Shown here in pieces: positions 43,201 through 56,825 of a DNA stretch of 64,000 nucleotides (positions within the stretch are counted from its first letter, which is position 1; each line of letters starts with the position of its first letter). The translations under genes were made by a program, and so were the position numbers. The notes under the pieces are model-generated. The model was not told where the DNA came from. It saw only the letters and a program-made list of their open reading frames with translations, and did no database searches. Origin of the DNA: Paraspadella gotoi (Eukaryota > Chaetognatha); NCBI GenBank assembly GCA_051294375.1, contig CM119263.1, positions 7,860,635 through 7,924,634 on the forward strand, written 5' to 3'.

Positions 43201-46200
43201 TTCCACTTTTTTTAATCTTGTTTTTATTTTAGCTTTTAGACCTGCTACAGTCAACTCGATTGCTTCACTGTTTAATATAGAACGCGCCGTTTGATTACTT
43301 TCAGTTTGAATTATGCTCCCTCCCCAGAAGCATTAATGATTACTTTGTTGAAAGGTATTTCTGGCCGTTTTAAGGTACAGGTTGGGGTAATCGTAGCGTA
43401 ACGATAGGCTCAGAGGCTCGCTTCGGCGAAAAATCTGCATTAAAAACACAAAAGCGGGTTGAATAGAAGCCTAAATGGGATCTATTGTTAGAGATCGAGA
43501 AGGGGGGGGGGTTAAAGTTAGGTCTTGTCACGTGAGAATCCATCTGTGATTCTACGCTTTTGGTCTAGCGCCCTGACGAAAATTTTTTTTTCGTTTCCAA
43601 CTTTTTAGATTTAAACAGAAATCCAATACAAACTGCACACTTGATCGTTGTTGTTGTTGTTATTGTTGTTATATGGAAGAAAAAAACAAATAATTAAACA
43701 AGAATCTTGATAAAAATGTGACAGTATGTATAATTTTATTGTATAATGTGAAAGTGATTGGGAAGGTTGACGTTGGCGTCGACGAACGGGCTTCGGAAAT
43801 CAAGCTCATTTTGTAGTAGTCGGTAGGAGCGAAAATGATGCCTGATTTATGACGAAAAACTCTCTTCGACTTTATATCGTAAAGGCCAGATTATCTGGTT
43901 CGCGGAGAGAAAACAACCAGGCCAAACCATCTTTTACGAGCATAAACACCCAGGTTTTGCCAGAAAGTCGAAGGCTGTCGTTTATTTCGCTTGGGTTGCA
44001 TAATTTTTCACCTTTTGATGCTGACTGTCACTTTTGCCTGAGTTCTTTAAATTATTTCCTTTGTTTCGTGTCTTTCTGCCCATTTCTGTTCTCATTATTT
44101 GCGGTTGTTTATTATTTATTATTTTCTTTTAAAGATTAAGTCTGAGCCACATAGATATTATTTTTAAACATTTTTGTTATCAGGTGTTTTTTAAATTTAA
44201 ATTTTTTATCAGAATGTTTCTTTTGTCAATTCTTCTGTTCAATGTATTTATTTTCATTAGAATCATATTTGTGAAGAGACAGTATATATGTTGATCATTG
44301 AAATTTTTGATCCACACTACTGACCACAAAAATTATTTTCGATTAGTGTTTTTTCATTGAAGTATTCTGATGTTTATGATAATTTTGTCATTTTTCGTAA
44401 ATAATTAAAAAAATATATTTCGTCAACTTTTCTTGCTGACTTATATACGGGATGCTATGTATCACTCCTTCATTTAACAATCGTATGACGAAACGAAAAT
44501 CCAACCGGCTGGTTTTTATTTTTCAAAAACATCCACGCCTTTTTTCTTCACTCTCTCACTCATCTCTTCGATTCACTTTACTTTTCTTTCTTGTTTTTTT
44601 TCCACAAATTCTCGGCAACTTTTTCTTTGATGTTCCGACCGTTAACAACGGTCTTTCGCGATCGTCTTTCTAACGATGAAAAACAAATCTGTACTTATCG
44701 TCATTCTCTTGATGTGCCGCTTTCAACAATAAATCACTTCGCATCATTCTTCTTTGTTTTTTCTTTAAACCATTATAATCGATCATGTACCTAAACTTTT
44801 CTAAAAAAAGTTTCAATACATCACGGGCCCCAAGGCGGGCAACAAGGTGTCACCGGTCCCGTAGAAGGGGTGCCCGTCAAAGCCTTAGGCAAGAAATTTT
44901 GAAATTAGCTAAGTTTTTTCGTCTCACGCGCACTATATAGTTTACAATTTACGATTTAATGTAAAATAATGATATTCACTCTCACTTTGTATTCACTAAG
45001 CTTCCCTCCGTATTCACTATTCTAATCAATTGACTCTCATCTCCTTTCCTCGCTTTTGCAATCCAATTTGTTCCGCGTTTACGAGATCAAATTTCCAAAA
45101 TATTATCGTTCAATCACGTGTCTGGTCTCGATCATGATTTTACTCTAAATCTTTTTGTGTAAATCTGAAAACGAAGCCTGCGTTCGAATCTCTCGGGAAA
45201 AGGGAATTGCGCAGGTGGCGATCGAAATCCATTTTAATGCGCATCTTTTAATTCTATTCTTTTCAATGTTCACTGTCCAGTCTCTGAATTGAATCAAAAG
45301 TCCACTTTTTTATTCTAATGTACTTTTTTGCAGAGCATCTTAAGATAAATAGTAAATTACATTTAACAATACACAAATAATTTTATTCCTAAAATCTAAA
45401 CTGGAACGTCCCCTTTTTATAACGTTATGAAATGTTTAATTTTAAATTGTTTATGCATGCTTATTTCTTAAACAATCCTCAGCATGTATCAGTACATACC
45501 GTACATACCGTCTTAATTCATATCCTTTCATTATTCCCAGCAGACACTGATTCCAAGCCAGAGATTGTGATTCCGACGGCGGCTCCCATCACTTCCACCT
45601 CCATCTCTCCTTGCACATTTTTATTGGCTGTCGGACTCAAAAACGGAACTCTTTCCGTTTGGGACAGAACAACAGGTGCGTTTCCTTTTTCTAGGGAATG
45701 AAAAACCTTTTTTCCCCCATTCCTAAAGTTCTTGGCTTGGGATCGCTTTGGATTTTCAAGGCGAGGAAAACATAAGAAACAGTAAAGCCAAGGAAAGATC
45801 ACTTCTTACGGGCCTATTGTTCTATGAACCCCAATCCCGAAGCAAAGTGGCGGAGGGGAAGAGGCATAGCACACTTTCACTTGACTCGGGAATTAATATT
45901 CGCGCCTTTCTCGCCGAAGGCCTCGCCATTGAGTTATGGACCAAGAGTTTTTAGGTTGAGGTTCACGAATCGCGAGTCTCTTAATCTTCGCTTCGAGCGG
46001 CCGAGCACGCGATGGGGCGGATTTATCCGATGGGCCGAATGGTTTTCGGGAGAAAAATTCGCTCCACTTCCAGTGATGGCATTCGGAATTCCCACCATGG
46101 TTTCCCTCGCATTAAGAAATGGTTAAAGGTCTCCGTGTTATAAAAATAAATCGGAAAAATGGTTTTAAGGTGTAAAAGAGTTACCTGTTTGAGAGACGTG

Positions 46201-48080
46201 TTAAAAATGTACGTTGAAACAAAAATGCTAGTCTTAGACGCTAAGGAACAAGAACAAAAAAATATATAGAAAATAAAAAAACGTCGTTTACTTTTCCCCA
46301 GGTTTGCCCCGCATGACTACCTCCATCCCGGAATACGAGGGTGGCGGCGGCCTCCGCGACATTTTCTTCCTTTCGCCCAACGCCTTCCCCAGCCACGGCC
46401 CCGTCTACCCGCCTTACACCGTCCGGAGAGGATGTTACGCGTTGGCGTTGACCGAATCCACGCGCGCCCTCTACCTTCTCGACTGCTCCATGGGCGCTCC
46501 TACCCAGCTCATGCAGGCACCGCGGAGGGTCGCCCCGATGTGAGTCGACATCGACGCTGTTGTTGCGTAATTAAGTTACGCTTGAAAAGATTTCTTATTT
46601 CTTCTTTCAGCCTTAATTTAGCTTTTATTAAAAGTTTTTTCATTGTTCAATTAGTATAAAAGAATTCGACGGAAAACTCTTTGTTTTTGTGTTGTCCCTT
46701 CTCATCTCCGGGCAACGATGTTCTTTCCATTCGAACCCCGACTATCGACCCAGGGATTTCGACCGGGGACTTTGGGGAAATCGTGCCGCATCTTGGGCCC
46801 AGATGTTCCCTTTTCCTTTCTTTTCTCTTCTTCCTATTTTATTAAAAATATTTTATTATTTTTTGTGTGTTAATTTTAAGAATAAAACGAGGGTTTCCCC
46901 GCCTATTCTTCTTAGTTGTATTTTAAAATTTATTCGTGTTCGGAGTCATCCATTGTCATTATTGGTTTCCTACTTTCTTGACCCAACTGGCAAAGGCCTC
47001 GTTCTTCTTAAACTTCCCCGAATACACTTCGACCCAACCCCTTATTGTTTCGCACGGTGGGGGATTTAGTCCCTAAGGACGGAGGAGGTATAATGACGAT
47101 GACGACTGGCGTTTGTAATTATTTCGCTTCGCTTGCTCCAAGGATTTTGTGACCTTTTTTGCGCAACTGTAATCGATTAGGGAAAACAACAATAACAACA
47201 ACAATCGAACGGCCTTCGTCCCTACTCAATACCGAGCGGTTCTCTAAGCTTTAACCGTTTATCTCACTGCATTGTGGTTTGATCTTCCAATCGAATCCGG
47301 AATCAGATAACGTTCTCTTTTTTACGCCATCTGCCAATTCCAGTTTCTTCCCATTATCTCTCTGGTTTTATTCCCTTTTGTCCCGACGCAGTCGATTAAA
47401 AGTAATCTGGCTCTTCGCGGGTTTTTCTTATTTTCGAGCCAGGTTTAAGGCACTAAAAAGAGGGGCACTAACTGTCACCGCCTCGCTGCTCATTTTAGTA
47501 CCTGGGCAAATTAAACGAGATTTATTTTCCACTTTCGCTTCGAACCTTTTTTTTTCGAATTCGTCGGTGAGCGGGTCCATCCGTGCATTCCTTCCGAATT
47601 CGAACTCACGAAATCTCTTGTGTCAACAACTAAAGGAATTCTCATGGGCTTCGTAGCCCCTAACCCCTTGTTTAGTTGCGGGTTTTCCTAAAGGCTTAAT
47701 AAGTTGATCAAAATTCGCTTTTTTCGTTATCCTAATTTGAGAAGAAGAGAAAAAATCACGGGCGTCCACATAGAATAATAGATGACTTGTTGGGTTTTGA
47801 AAAAAATCATAGATTCCTAACTTCACAAACGTTTATATTTTAATACCTCGCAATTGTTTATTATTTTTAACTTCATTGATGGGGTTGAACAGTACTCGAG
47901 AATTTAGTTCTGTTGAATAGAAATCTAATCTTCTATGAGTTTTCGATTTCTTTTCAGTTAAACGGCTGAGTGGACGCTTCTTTTAAAATTCATTAATTCA
48001 ATTAGGACTAGAAACCCTGCAGGAGCCCCTCACATCAGGATAACAAGCCGAAAGGCGTCGAGACGGTTTCTATCCGCGTC

Positions 48081-48146
<66 letters not shown>

Positions 48147-51100
48147 TTCTTCTTTAAAGCCCCTTTTTTTCTTTACCCTAATTGAGTTGAGAGACTCTTT
48201 ACCCGCATATCCGAAATGATGAAGGGGGAGGGGGGAGCAAAGTCCACCGCTGTAAACAAAACAAGGCTATAAAGTTATTTTCCGCGGCTCGAAAGCTGCT
48301 GGGACTGAAGTCATTTCCCCTTTTAAATCGTCGTTTCACGTTTAGGTTTCTTTTTTTTTAAGCTTCCAATTTGAGGCGAATTTTACCCCAATGTTTTGAT
48401 CCGAAGGGATGAAGATGAGGGGGAAGAGTGTCTCCTACGTCGAAAGAAATCCTTGATTTGTTTTGGCGCTCGTTTTCTCTTTTTTTGAGAAGCCAACCTA
48501 ATAGGAACCACGTGAAAATACTTCTCATTAGTCTCATTTGTCTTCTGGTGTTTCGACTAGAAAATTACTTTGATTAACACTACGACTTACGATGAGCTAC
48601 TCTCTCTTTCTTTCGTTTCTCTTATCTTTCATCCTTCTTCGCCCGCCTTTATTACCTCACCTTTCCTCCCACTTCCCTTTTCTCTGAGCCAGAGCCCAGA
48701 TTCTCTCAAGTCACTCGGTTTGACCGATGCACTTCCTTTCATCTCGTTCCGAACTCCCCCAAGACCAGAGACCGTAGGGATAATCCTTTCATATCCCTGA
48801 TATCTCTCCCTCCGTCAATCGTTATCTTAGAACCGGGGATAAGCCCTTAGAGGCGAAAGGATAGTCGGTCCGATGCCAGGGCCGACGAGGTCCATCGTTC
48901 CTCGGCCCTCCGGGGTCCCGAGGCTCAACGGGATTGAGGAACAATCATTCGCTCCGATTCGCGCGTCGTCTTTCGGAGGTTTCCAATCCGGAACAAAATG
49001 AGGCGATCGTCGACGACCAGGGCGTAGTTTTCGAAATCTTAACGAATTTTCTCTAAGCCATCGATCGTGCAATCAACTCGCTCTTCAGCGACGTTTGAAG
49101 ATTTATTCAGACTAGTTAATTTATCAAGTGCATTACGTATTCTAGTCTTTTAAGTTATATTTATTAATGAGCTTATTATTCTTCCTCCATTTTTTTCTGC
49201 CTTGTTTAGTCTCGATCTTAACCACTGACTCGACCTCGTCTTTGATCGAAGATGAATTTTCCACTTCATCTCAGACTTAATTCTCCCAGGGGCAGAAGTT
49301 CTCCTTTGATAATGGACCGACTTCTTTTTTTTTTTTTTTTTCCTTCTCGCTTTCTTTCGAGTTTCCTTTAATTTCTTTCAAGGCAGATCCCGACAGGAAT
49401 GGTTCTGGTTTTTGAGCGTATTATTATTATTAAATGAATGTTTTAAGTCTTTCGTTACTAAGTTCCTTTTTTCGGTTTTGATGAGGTTTCGAGTTTCGTC
49501 GGCGTCGCCTCTACCTCCATTCACCCGCGAGGAAAAGTTTTTCTCTCCCAAATTGACTCTTTTCCGCTCTACTGACCGACCATTTTCCGACTCCTCGGGG
49601 CCGGGCGCGGCGTCGGCCGGTTTTGGCGGGTTCTTGTCGGCGGACCGAGACGGTTACGGCGGCCGAAGGGAGGAGAAAGTAAAGTTACGAATTCTGATCG
49701 GTGCGATTCGGTTACGGGTACGTCACTCGCCGGGTTTGAATCCGATATTTTTGCCCTTTTCGCCTTTCAACTGTTGATTCTCGATAGAATAAGTGCGGGT
49801 TTTACCGACGTAACATATAGTACATAATATATACATATATATAATATAATAGTGTTTATTTGAGTTACAACTTTTAGTATTAGTGCCAAAATATCTAACT
49901 TCCATATTTTTAACCAGGACGAAGAAGGAAGAAGAGAAAATCGTGGCCGTCAAGTTTTTAATATCGTTTCCGTCCATCGCCGTCACCATCACGCGAGGGG
50001 GCGTCATCACTCTGCTCGACGTAATTGCCGCTCACGTGGTGGCGCAAGTTGTGCTTCCGGAACCTTTCATTTTCAATTCACGAGGTCGGTTTGTTTTTAT
50101 GCTTTTTTTATTGCTTGATCTTTTATTTATTATCTTTTATCTTTATTTATCCTGCAGAAAAAGCCATATTAACGCCTGCCGCGGAAGGAAATGCTATATT
50201 TTTGGCCGGAAGTCTGCCGGAGCCCGTTCGTGAAAGTAAGTATTGCTCTCAATAAGCGGAATCAATATTATTATTCTATTTTTAATCTAATGGAAAACTT
50301 TTGTTTTAGCGGACGGAGAAGTGGAGATCATGGTTCCGTCGTCGCAGCAGCTGGAAGCGGTGGGCAGCGCAGCGGCAACGGAAAGCGCCTTGGCCGCAGG
50401 AAGTGCCACGGGCGTCGAAAGTTCCGCACGTGTCAGCAGCTGGGCAAAAGTTCCTCTCGGCGCCACTAAAAGTGGTGGCGGAGCGTCGCAAATCGGCGGC
50501 AGCGCATCGCGGCCTCTTGGAAGCGGAACTGGCGTTGGTGCAAGCGGATCCGGTATCGGTGGAAGCGGAAGCGCCGTTGGCGGAAGCGGAACTGGCGCCG
50601 CTTTGGACGACGAGGAAGAGGTTGTGGAGGAGCCAGAGATTCCGGCGCTCTTCGGGCTGAGGATCACCGAAGAGCACGAGGAGATGGCGTTAAAAAGGTG
50701 ATTGGAAATGACGTGCTTTGTAATGACGCGAATGACCTTGTGAAATTTGTGACATTGAAAACTCAGTCCAATAATCTCTTTAGTCGCGTGCATTCTTTTA
50801 TTTTGTATTTTAAATTTAAAAGTCGCACCGAAAGCTGAACGAACTCTCCTCTCTTGTTGATAATAGGATTATAGTTTTGTCCAACTTTTATTCTTTTTTG
50901 GAGTCGATGGAACGAAGAGGGGGTCCATTCTCGCCGAACTCGTGGGGGACCCTCTCTGCCTTAGCTCGCAGGTGGATTGGATTTTTGGAGGATTTGTGGA
51001 TTAGCTCAACAATTCAAAATCCATGTATATTTACCAATTTCGCGTTATTTTTCGCGAATTTGTTTTATTATTCTATTATGAGAAGTAATTGACAAAAAAT

Positions 51101-51669
51101 TTTAATATCTGTAATATTAAGCCGAATGGATATTTTCATAACTTTTTTTCGTTTTGAATGGATTCAGGGTTTTCGCGCCAAAATCGGTGTTGCTGGCCCC
51201 AGTTTCGAGTTTTTGTTGGCTCCGACCGGCGAATCGATCTCCTCAGCTACGCGGGTTCGAATCCTGCCAGGCCTAATCTTTCAAACGTCAATTCCCAATC
51301 CCCTACCCCTAGAAACCCGATCCATCGAATATTCATTTTCATCCTTTGCAACCTTTTGAACCTCCTTTGATTCTCCAACTCTGATACACGTCAAACTCAG
51401 TCTCCAATATGTGAAATATTTTTTTTAAAATTTCGCCTCATATTACTTTCATGTATCTATAATCTGATTAATTAATTCAATTAATTCTCATTCACAAAAA
51501 TTGTGAACAACTCCAGACGTTTTTTTGATCGGAGTCATAGATAAAATATTTCCTGGTGCGAATTTCAGTAGATTTTCTTGAATATGATTCTATATTTACT
51601 GAGGTTGTCGCAGAACTTGCATAGTTGAGGTGAGTGAAGTCTCTTTATTTTTTTCTTTTTTTTTTTTTT

Positions 51670-51765
<96 letters not shown>

Positions 51766-52393
51766 TTTTGAGACGTTTCGAATCATCTCCAAAAATCAAT
51801 TTTGAAAGGTAATTGAAAGAGGTTCTTTTGAAGCAACGGCCTTTTGAGCGTTTTTGCCGAAACCCCTCGGCTCCGTTCCCAAATAGAAATATTTTTTCGG
51901 TTGTCGTTCGTCTAAATCCACCGAGAAAAACGAGACTGCGGTTTCGTCTTGCGTGAAACAGAAATGTCTTCATCGACTCGTCACATAACTTTGCTCATTT
52001 TTCGTTAAACTAATTCCTAAATAAATGCTAAGCCTTCTCGAAGAGGGCTTTGATAGCGGTTTTCCCCCGAAATCCATCTTCCGGTTCGAGACTCGGTTTA
52101 GTTCTTTTCTTTCCCCTCGTAATTCTCACCGTCTTAGATGGTGACGAAAGATTGATGATCAAAGATGGAAGGGTGCCTGAGTCGGTGTTGCTCTGTGGTT
52201 CGAATGTCTTAAACTCGGCGCCCGGCACCTGCGTTTTTCGTCGGCACTGAATTCGCAGTGGATTGATTCCGGTGCCGATACTGCGGTCCCCAATCGGCGG
52301 TTTTCGATCTTTCTCCTTTGTGCTCCCTTTCGTCCCCTCCTCCCTTCTTCCCTTCCGCCCTTGATTTCTCTCCGATATCGAGGCGTCGTCCAC

Positions 52394-52488
<95 letters not shown>

Positions 52489-54451
52489 TCTCTCTCTTAT
52501 CGTCCTGCCACAAAAGATGTTTGTTTTTATGCGAGGGCGCCTGTCTGCGGCCGAATCGCCGCGATAGCATCCAACTCGTCTCTTTCCTTTTGAAAGTTTC
52601 TACTCAGTTGATACACTTCATTGATTTTGACCAGAGACCATTGACCACATCAGTTATCTAATCGCGTCTCTTTTTAGTCGAGACTTTACATCCGAGCTGA
52701 CCACAACGATTAAATCTATCTAATCGCGGAGCCGCTCGGTCATCTCTTATCTATCTAAGGACTAAGGATTCTAGGTATTGCTTCTCATTGTTTATGTTGT
52801 AAAATAAAAAAAGGCAAACTCCGATACTAAAACGAAATATGGATACTGAAAGCTCCAATAGTATCTAGGAAAAAAGTATATCACAAATTGTTGAAAAGTT
52901 TATTTATTCAATAAAAAATCTATAAAATATGGGTAAAACATTCTCAATATTTGGTATGCCCTCCCTCGGCATCGAATACTGCCTGCATTCGTCTGGTCAT
53001 GTCTCGTACAGCAAATTGAGGTATAACAGTGCAATTTTTTTCCACATCTTTAACGCAGTTCTTTTCAGCTTTGATGTTGATTTTGCGCGTCTTTCCCTCT
53101 ATTCTGAGAGCTACAATGGCACTTTTTTTAACCAAAAAAAGGTAAAAAAAAATTTTTTTACCCTCGAAGGCGGAGGGACGATAATGTTCGCTTCTCTTTT
53201 ATGTCATTTTTGGGTTAATTGTTTTAGGAGTACGTGAGAAAAACCTTGTACGGCTTATAAAATGTCAAATTACAATCTATCATAAACTATTTGAAATAGA
53301 AAATAATATTCTCGGATAAAAAATACAAAAAAGTACTGCAAATAAAAAAAAGAAAAACTTTTCTGTATTTCCTGCGCGTTTGTTTACGCGAAGATCGAGT
53401 CGGATAAAACCGTGAATCACCTTCTCAGTCTCTGGAATTCTTTGTCCCCCCCTCCTCGAAAAAATAGCGTCTTTGAAAAAGCACTTAAAACCTTTAGAGG
53501 GCGACCTTCGACTCGACTCATTGTGAAACTCTCGAGATTTTATTGTCGAGGAGAGAGAAGACGCCACGAGTTACTTTGCGAGGAAAAAAGGCTCACAATC
53601 TTCTTCTCTTATCTTTCTCCCACTCCAACTTCAATGAGCCTCTCTTATTCTCACTGGGAATTTTTTTTCTTTGGAATTTTCTTTTTCGATGACAATGTAG
53701 CCCAATGTAAAGAGTCCAGTTGTTTAGTCGCGATATTTTGGATACGCGAAAAGAAAGAAAAGAAGCACATTTATTTTACCCTCTTGATGATTTAAAGCGG
53801 CGACCACCCTTTTCTAAATAAACTTGCCAATAAATCCGCCACCGAATCTCTGAAATGTTTTCTCTCCTGCTTAGTATCTCGTGCGAGTTTGTTTGACCGT
53901 CTGCTTACTGTCCATTTGTTATTCATATCTCTCTATCTCTCTCTCTCCCCACCTCCCACCCTCCACTTCCCAGACTTCCAGAGACTGAAGAGCGCCTTCC
54001 CTTCATCTGTGGCGCGACTTTAGAGCATCGCGTGGCCTCGGTCCTCAAGTCGCGGCTTGCCGCCCAGGCTTCGCGTCATGTCAGGATGCAAACCAGGTCT
54101 AAACTGAAGTCCATACGCTAATTTTAGTTTTATTTCAATCAATCTTATTGTCAATCATTGTGGGAATAACCTAACAACTACGTAATATTACCAATCAACC
54201 CAAACAATCCTCAACTTTCCTGCAGGTGGTCTACTTTGGAAGAGAATCGATCAAAGATGTTCGAGGGTCTTCGACGGAATTTATCTGCGAGCGGCAGCAG
54301 CGGCGGCACCGATGGACGAACGGCATCCATCGGCGGCGAAGTGGGCGCCGGTGACTCGGCCGACTTCCCCGGACTCGATTTCCTCGACGCCAAAACAGAC
54401 GACGACGACGGGACGAGGCTTTTCGACTCCTCCATCTCAGTCTTCAATTGA
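38622..54451 (+). CDS. WDR93: WDR93 homologue (axonemal WD-repeat protein)
   Basis: Twenty-one exons, in phase, 1005 residues: 38622-38688, 38758-38957, 39066-39185, 39644-39694, 39783-39836, 39956-40111, 40292-40370, 40507-40545, 40803-40978, 41089-41335, 41455-41612, 41753-41919, 41994-42064, 42139-42216, 45541-45675, 46302-46539, 49918-50084, 50158-50235, 50310-50697, 53974-54096, 54226-54451. Recognised by LPQPFRMLDRVLGGLFDDAW, DPWLEVYRLPREIWARELE, TPPRFHFLLPGL and a WD-like unit LLAVGLKNGTLSVWDR. The Chlamydomonas counterpart, FAP297, is in the C1d projection of the central pair. It is longer than vertebrate WDR93 (about 690 aa) because of acidic, Ala/Gly/Ser-rich and C-terminal insertions. 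Exons 4 and 5 need GC donors. They encode similar acidic segments; skipping both also keeps the frame. Confidence 0.8.
39208..39513. mobile_element. Large fold-back element in WDR93 intron 3
   Basis: 39245-39513 is a near-perfect inverted repeat with arms of about 120 bases around a centre of ttctcttcaaa repeats near 39360-39405. The 12-13-base direct repeat aagttatattta(t) occurs at 39195-39207 and 39514-39526, consistent with a target-site duplication around the whole insert. Both arms contain GTCGAAACATGTCCGTTTC, and the outer arms end in aactttgttct. No coding capacity. Confidence 0.8.
39427..39460 (+). ncRNA. Hammerhead-ribozyme-like motif (degenerate)
   Basis: The segment has CTGAAGA, a 5-bp stem GACTC...GAGTC with a 6-base loop, then GAAAC-AT-GTC. 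These match the hammerhead conserved boxes (CUGANGA; GAAA; UH at the cleavage site) with a two-base-pair stem III, as reported for Penelope-like elements. One extra A lies between the first box and stem II. The left arm carries the inverted copy with CTAAAGA, which breaks the first box. Activity is uncertain. Confidence 0.3.
39695..39955 (+). other. Two consecutive GC-AG introns in WDR93
   Basis: Intron 4 starts GCATGT at 39695 and intron 5 starts GCACGT at 39837, each after ...CAGAG. Using the nearest GT instead would put a stop at the start of the next exon. The two exons ending at these donors encode similar acidic peptides. Confidence 0.55.
40122..40222. repeat. (TTTC)n microsatellite
   Basis: About 25 TTTC units in WDR93 intron 6, starting a few bases after the donor. 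Confidence 0.97.
42217..45540. other. WDR93 intron 14, 3.3 kb
   Basis: Mostly A/T-rich sequence. It holds an antisense open frame at 42809-43171, a GTT repeat near 43650 and a GC-richer patch near 44825-44890. No other recognised content. Confidence 0.5.
42809..43171 (-). pseudogene. Unrecognised antisense ORF or relic in WDR93 intron 14
   Basis: About 120 codons open on the minus strand with ordinary amino-acid composition: a Lys/Glu/Pro start (V-E-K-K-L-E-P-A-P-P-K-A), a basic M-R-K-R-Q segment, then two Cys and several aromatics (G-V-Y-W-L-H). There is no ATG before residue 42 of the frame. I do not recognise it. It may be a nested exon, a retrocopy or chance. Confidence 0.25.
46540..49917. 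other. WDR93 intron 16, 3.4 kb
   Basis: No coding exon is required by phase between the flanking exons. It contains a (GA)n run at 48084-48144, a T-tract near 49325 and a GC-richer block at 48830-49030. Nothing else was recognised. Confidence 0.5.
48084..48144. repeat. (GA)n microsatellite
   Basis: About 30 uninterrupted AG units within WDR93 intron 16. Confidence 0.97.
51668..51766. repeat. (TTTC)n microsatellite
   Basis: About 25 TTTC units in WDR93 intron 19. Confidence 0.97.
52397..52498. repeat. (TC)n microsatellite
   Basis: TC dinucleotide run with a few interruptions in WDR93 intron 19. Confidence 0.95.
52949..53240 (-). mobile_element. Tc1/mariner transposase relic
   Basis: On the minus strand the frame ending at about 52949 reads V-R-D-M-T-R-R-M-Q-A-V-F-D-A-E-G-G-H-T-K-Y-stop, the characteristic C-terminus of Tc1-like transposases. 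The catalytic DDE region is not recognisable. On the plus strand at about 53160-53230 another fragment, E-G-G-G-T-I-M-F-A, resembles the GGGSVMVWG region in opposite orientation, so the copy looks rearranged. Confidence 0.5.
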
Positions 54452-56790
54452 GAGCGGGAGAGGGGTGACCCGGTCACTGATTTGGGATTCTCTGCTATAT
54501 TTCGATCCCTTGATTGTTTTGGCTTCAGGGTTGATTTGGACCTACTTGGGTCTTGTCCCCGCCTAACCCAAGTCTTCATAGCACATCTATGCCGTCATAT
54601 TTTTCTGCCTAGTCATTTTCTTTTTTAAATTTTTTACACTATTTATTATTCTCGCTAATGTTCACGTGATCGTTGATTATTTACAGTAAATCTCATCGAA
54701 AAAAAAAAGAAGGGAATTTATTTTCTATGAAGAAACCGTTCGCCTCTTATAGTGGCTGGGGTGGTAGGGGGTGCCGGAGGGATTCGGTTGGACCTTTGCT
54801 GTCGCCGAAATCTAGATGCATTTGAGTGAAAAAGAAAATATCGCGTTTCTCTTAAAAATCGAATATCCCCGAAGTTAAATGGGAAAAAGGTCGTTAAGTG
54901 AAAGGGAGATACGACAGACGTGTTTGCTGATTTTCCTCATCGTTTTTAGTCAGATTGAGATTCAATCGCTCTACGAAATTTAAATTCGTAAACAAAGGAT
55001 TATTAAAGATTAAAGTAAGAACTAACCAGTATGTAACCGTCTGGTCTCAGAGTCCGACTTGACGGACAAGATGTCAAAAAAAAAAAAAGAATTGGGGCGA
55101 TGGTTGGCTCTGGCGGCATTGACGTCTAAACAAAGAAAAAGTCAGAGGGGGGGGGGAAAGGAAAAAAAGAACCACCCGCGTCGAAGGTTCGAGCCCTGGC
55201 GTCTTCGTCTTCCCGACTTGGACCAAGACTTTGCTGTAAATCACGTTTTCCGCTCCTCGTGACTTCGGCTCGAGGTTGGCCGCGACAAACAAACAGTTTC
55301 GGCGTTTACCGTAACGCTCTTGAGATTTCGGGGAAGGGAGTGTGGTTCGAAGCGAGAGGGAGGGTGGGGAAAGTTTTATGTCGAGAAAAAAGGAGACGGG
55401 TCGCTTCAATATTATAATTTATATGTTTTTGACGCCGGTGAAAGAATTATAGCTGGATGGCATACAGTGGATGCATAATAAGTCTTTTCTGATCCAATAC
55501 GATGTATTCGAAATTTATGTCTTGAGAAAGAAACAAAAAATAACGTTTGAAAATCGGTGGTGGCCTCGTTGTGTGGCCCTGGTAAGCTGAAATCCAGCCT
55601 CACCACCAAGATTTCAGTTTCCCCCCGTTAGGACTGGAAATGTTTTTTCCCCTTTTTCAGTATGAAGGTAAACGTTTCGAGAAACCAGAGAATTAGTGAG
55701 GGAGGAAGGGATGGAGAGTAAAAAAATCAGGGATAGAAAGAGCAAGAACGAAAATGATGGAAAAGAATATAAAGCTGGCCCTTTTAAGAAGATATCAAAG
55801 GAGCGTCTCTCTATTTGGGGTTTGAACTGGGGGGGATCGGGGGGGGGCTGGTTCTGGGATGTTGATATTTTCGACGAAGGAGGAGGAATTTTTTGTTTAT
55901 TGCCTCGAAAACGAAACACTAAGAGTTGTTGTTATTCACCTCAAGTTCCCACAGAAGCCACACACGTCGCCCCATTTTCCTTTCCGCTCCGAAACACTTC
56001 TTTTTTCCGCATCGACGAAGTTTTTGCTCTTTTTTTTTTGTTTATTCTTTTCTACGACTGAAACAAAGAAAGAAAGAAGCCGCTGACCCCGAACCTCGGT
56101 TTCTTTTTCTCATCCGTTGACGCGGAGTCTTCAGGTGTTTCTGGTTTTGACTCAAGGAGACCTCGATCGCTTATAGGTGGGAGGTTGAGCGTAAAGATGT
56201 GAAGAAATGTATCGTGAAATTCGGGATATTCTGAAATGAAAACAGTTTTATCGACGTTATCATGTGGAAACTTAATAAAAAGTGTTAAAAATTTTAAAAG
56301 TTTAACTCCAATTCAACAGATTTGAAACTCCATTTTGTATATCGCTCTCGAGAACCTTTTTTAGTGACTAGCCATAAAATTTATAAATATATATATATAT
56401 ATATTTTCATAATTATTATTGTTATTATTATTATTATTGATGAAAACACGTCCTTTTTATATTTTCTAATCGAATTTAATTTTCTTATTTTTTCTCCTCA
56501 TCCATTCAAGCTCATCCCCTACGACGATCAAGCGCTTCCCGATCATTTTCCCTCCATTTTTGCGGTCGGCATTTTCGAAAAAAAAGAAAATCTTTATGCG
56601 TCGGCATGTGCAGAGAGAACAAAGACGCGGGTAGAAACCGAAAAGGAGAAAGAGTGAGAGGGGGTAGAGAGACAGAGAGAGAGAGAGAGAGTAAGGGGGT
56701 GTAGAGAGAAAGAGATTCGCGTTTTGTTGTGGCCCGCGGGGGAGATCCCGATGTTTTCTGGACGAGCGCCCCGCTGATCTAAAGAGGGAG

Positions 56791-56825
<35 letters not shown>

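Larger units (their letters stand above)
50698..53973. other. WDR93 intron 19, 3.3 kb
   Basis: Carries a TTTC microsatellite, a TC microsatellite and a decayed Tc1/mariner fragment. The last 50 bases before the acceptor are strongly pyrimidine-rich. Confidence 0.5.

Noticed and set aside
44270-44285. gtgaagagacagta, the reverse complement of the SINE 3' end
   Set aside because: Only about 13 bases match and nothing of the SINE body follows, so it may be chance.
48827-49072. Minus-strand 81-codon frame in WDR93 intron 16
   Set aside because: No recognised domain, no splice support, and WDR93 phase needs no exon there.
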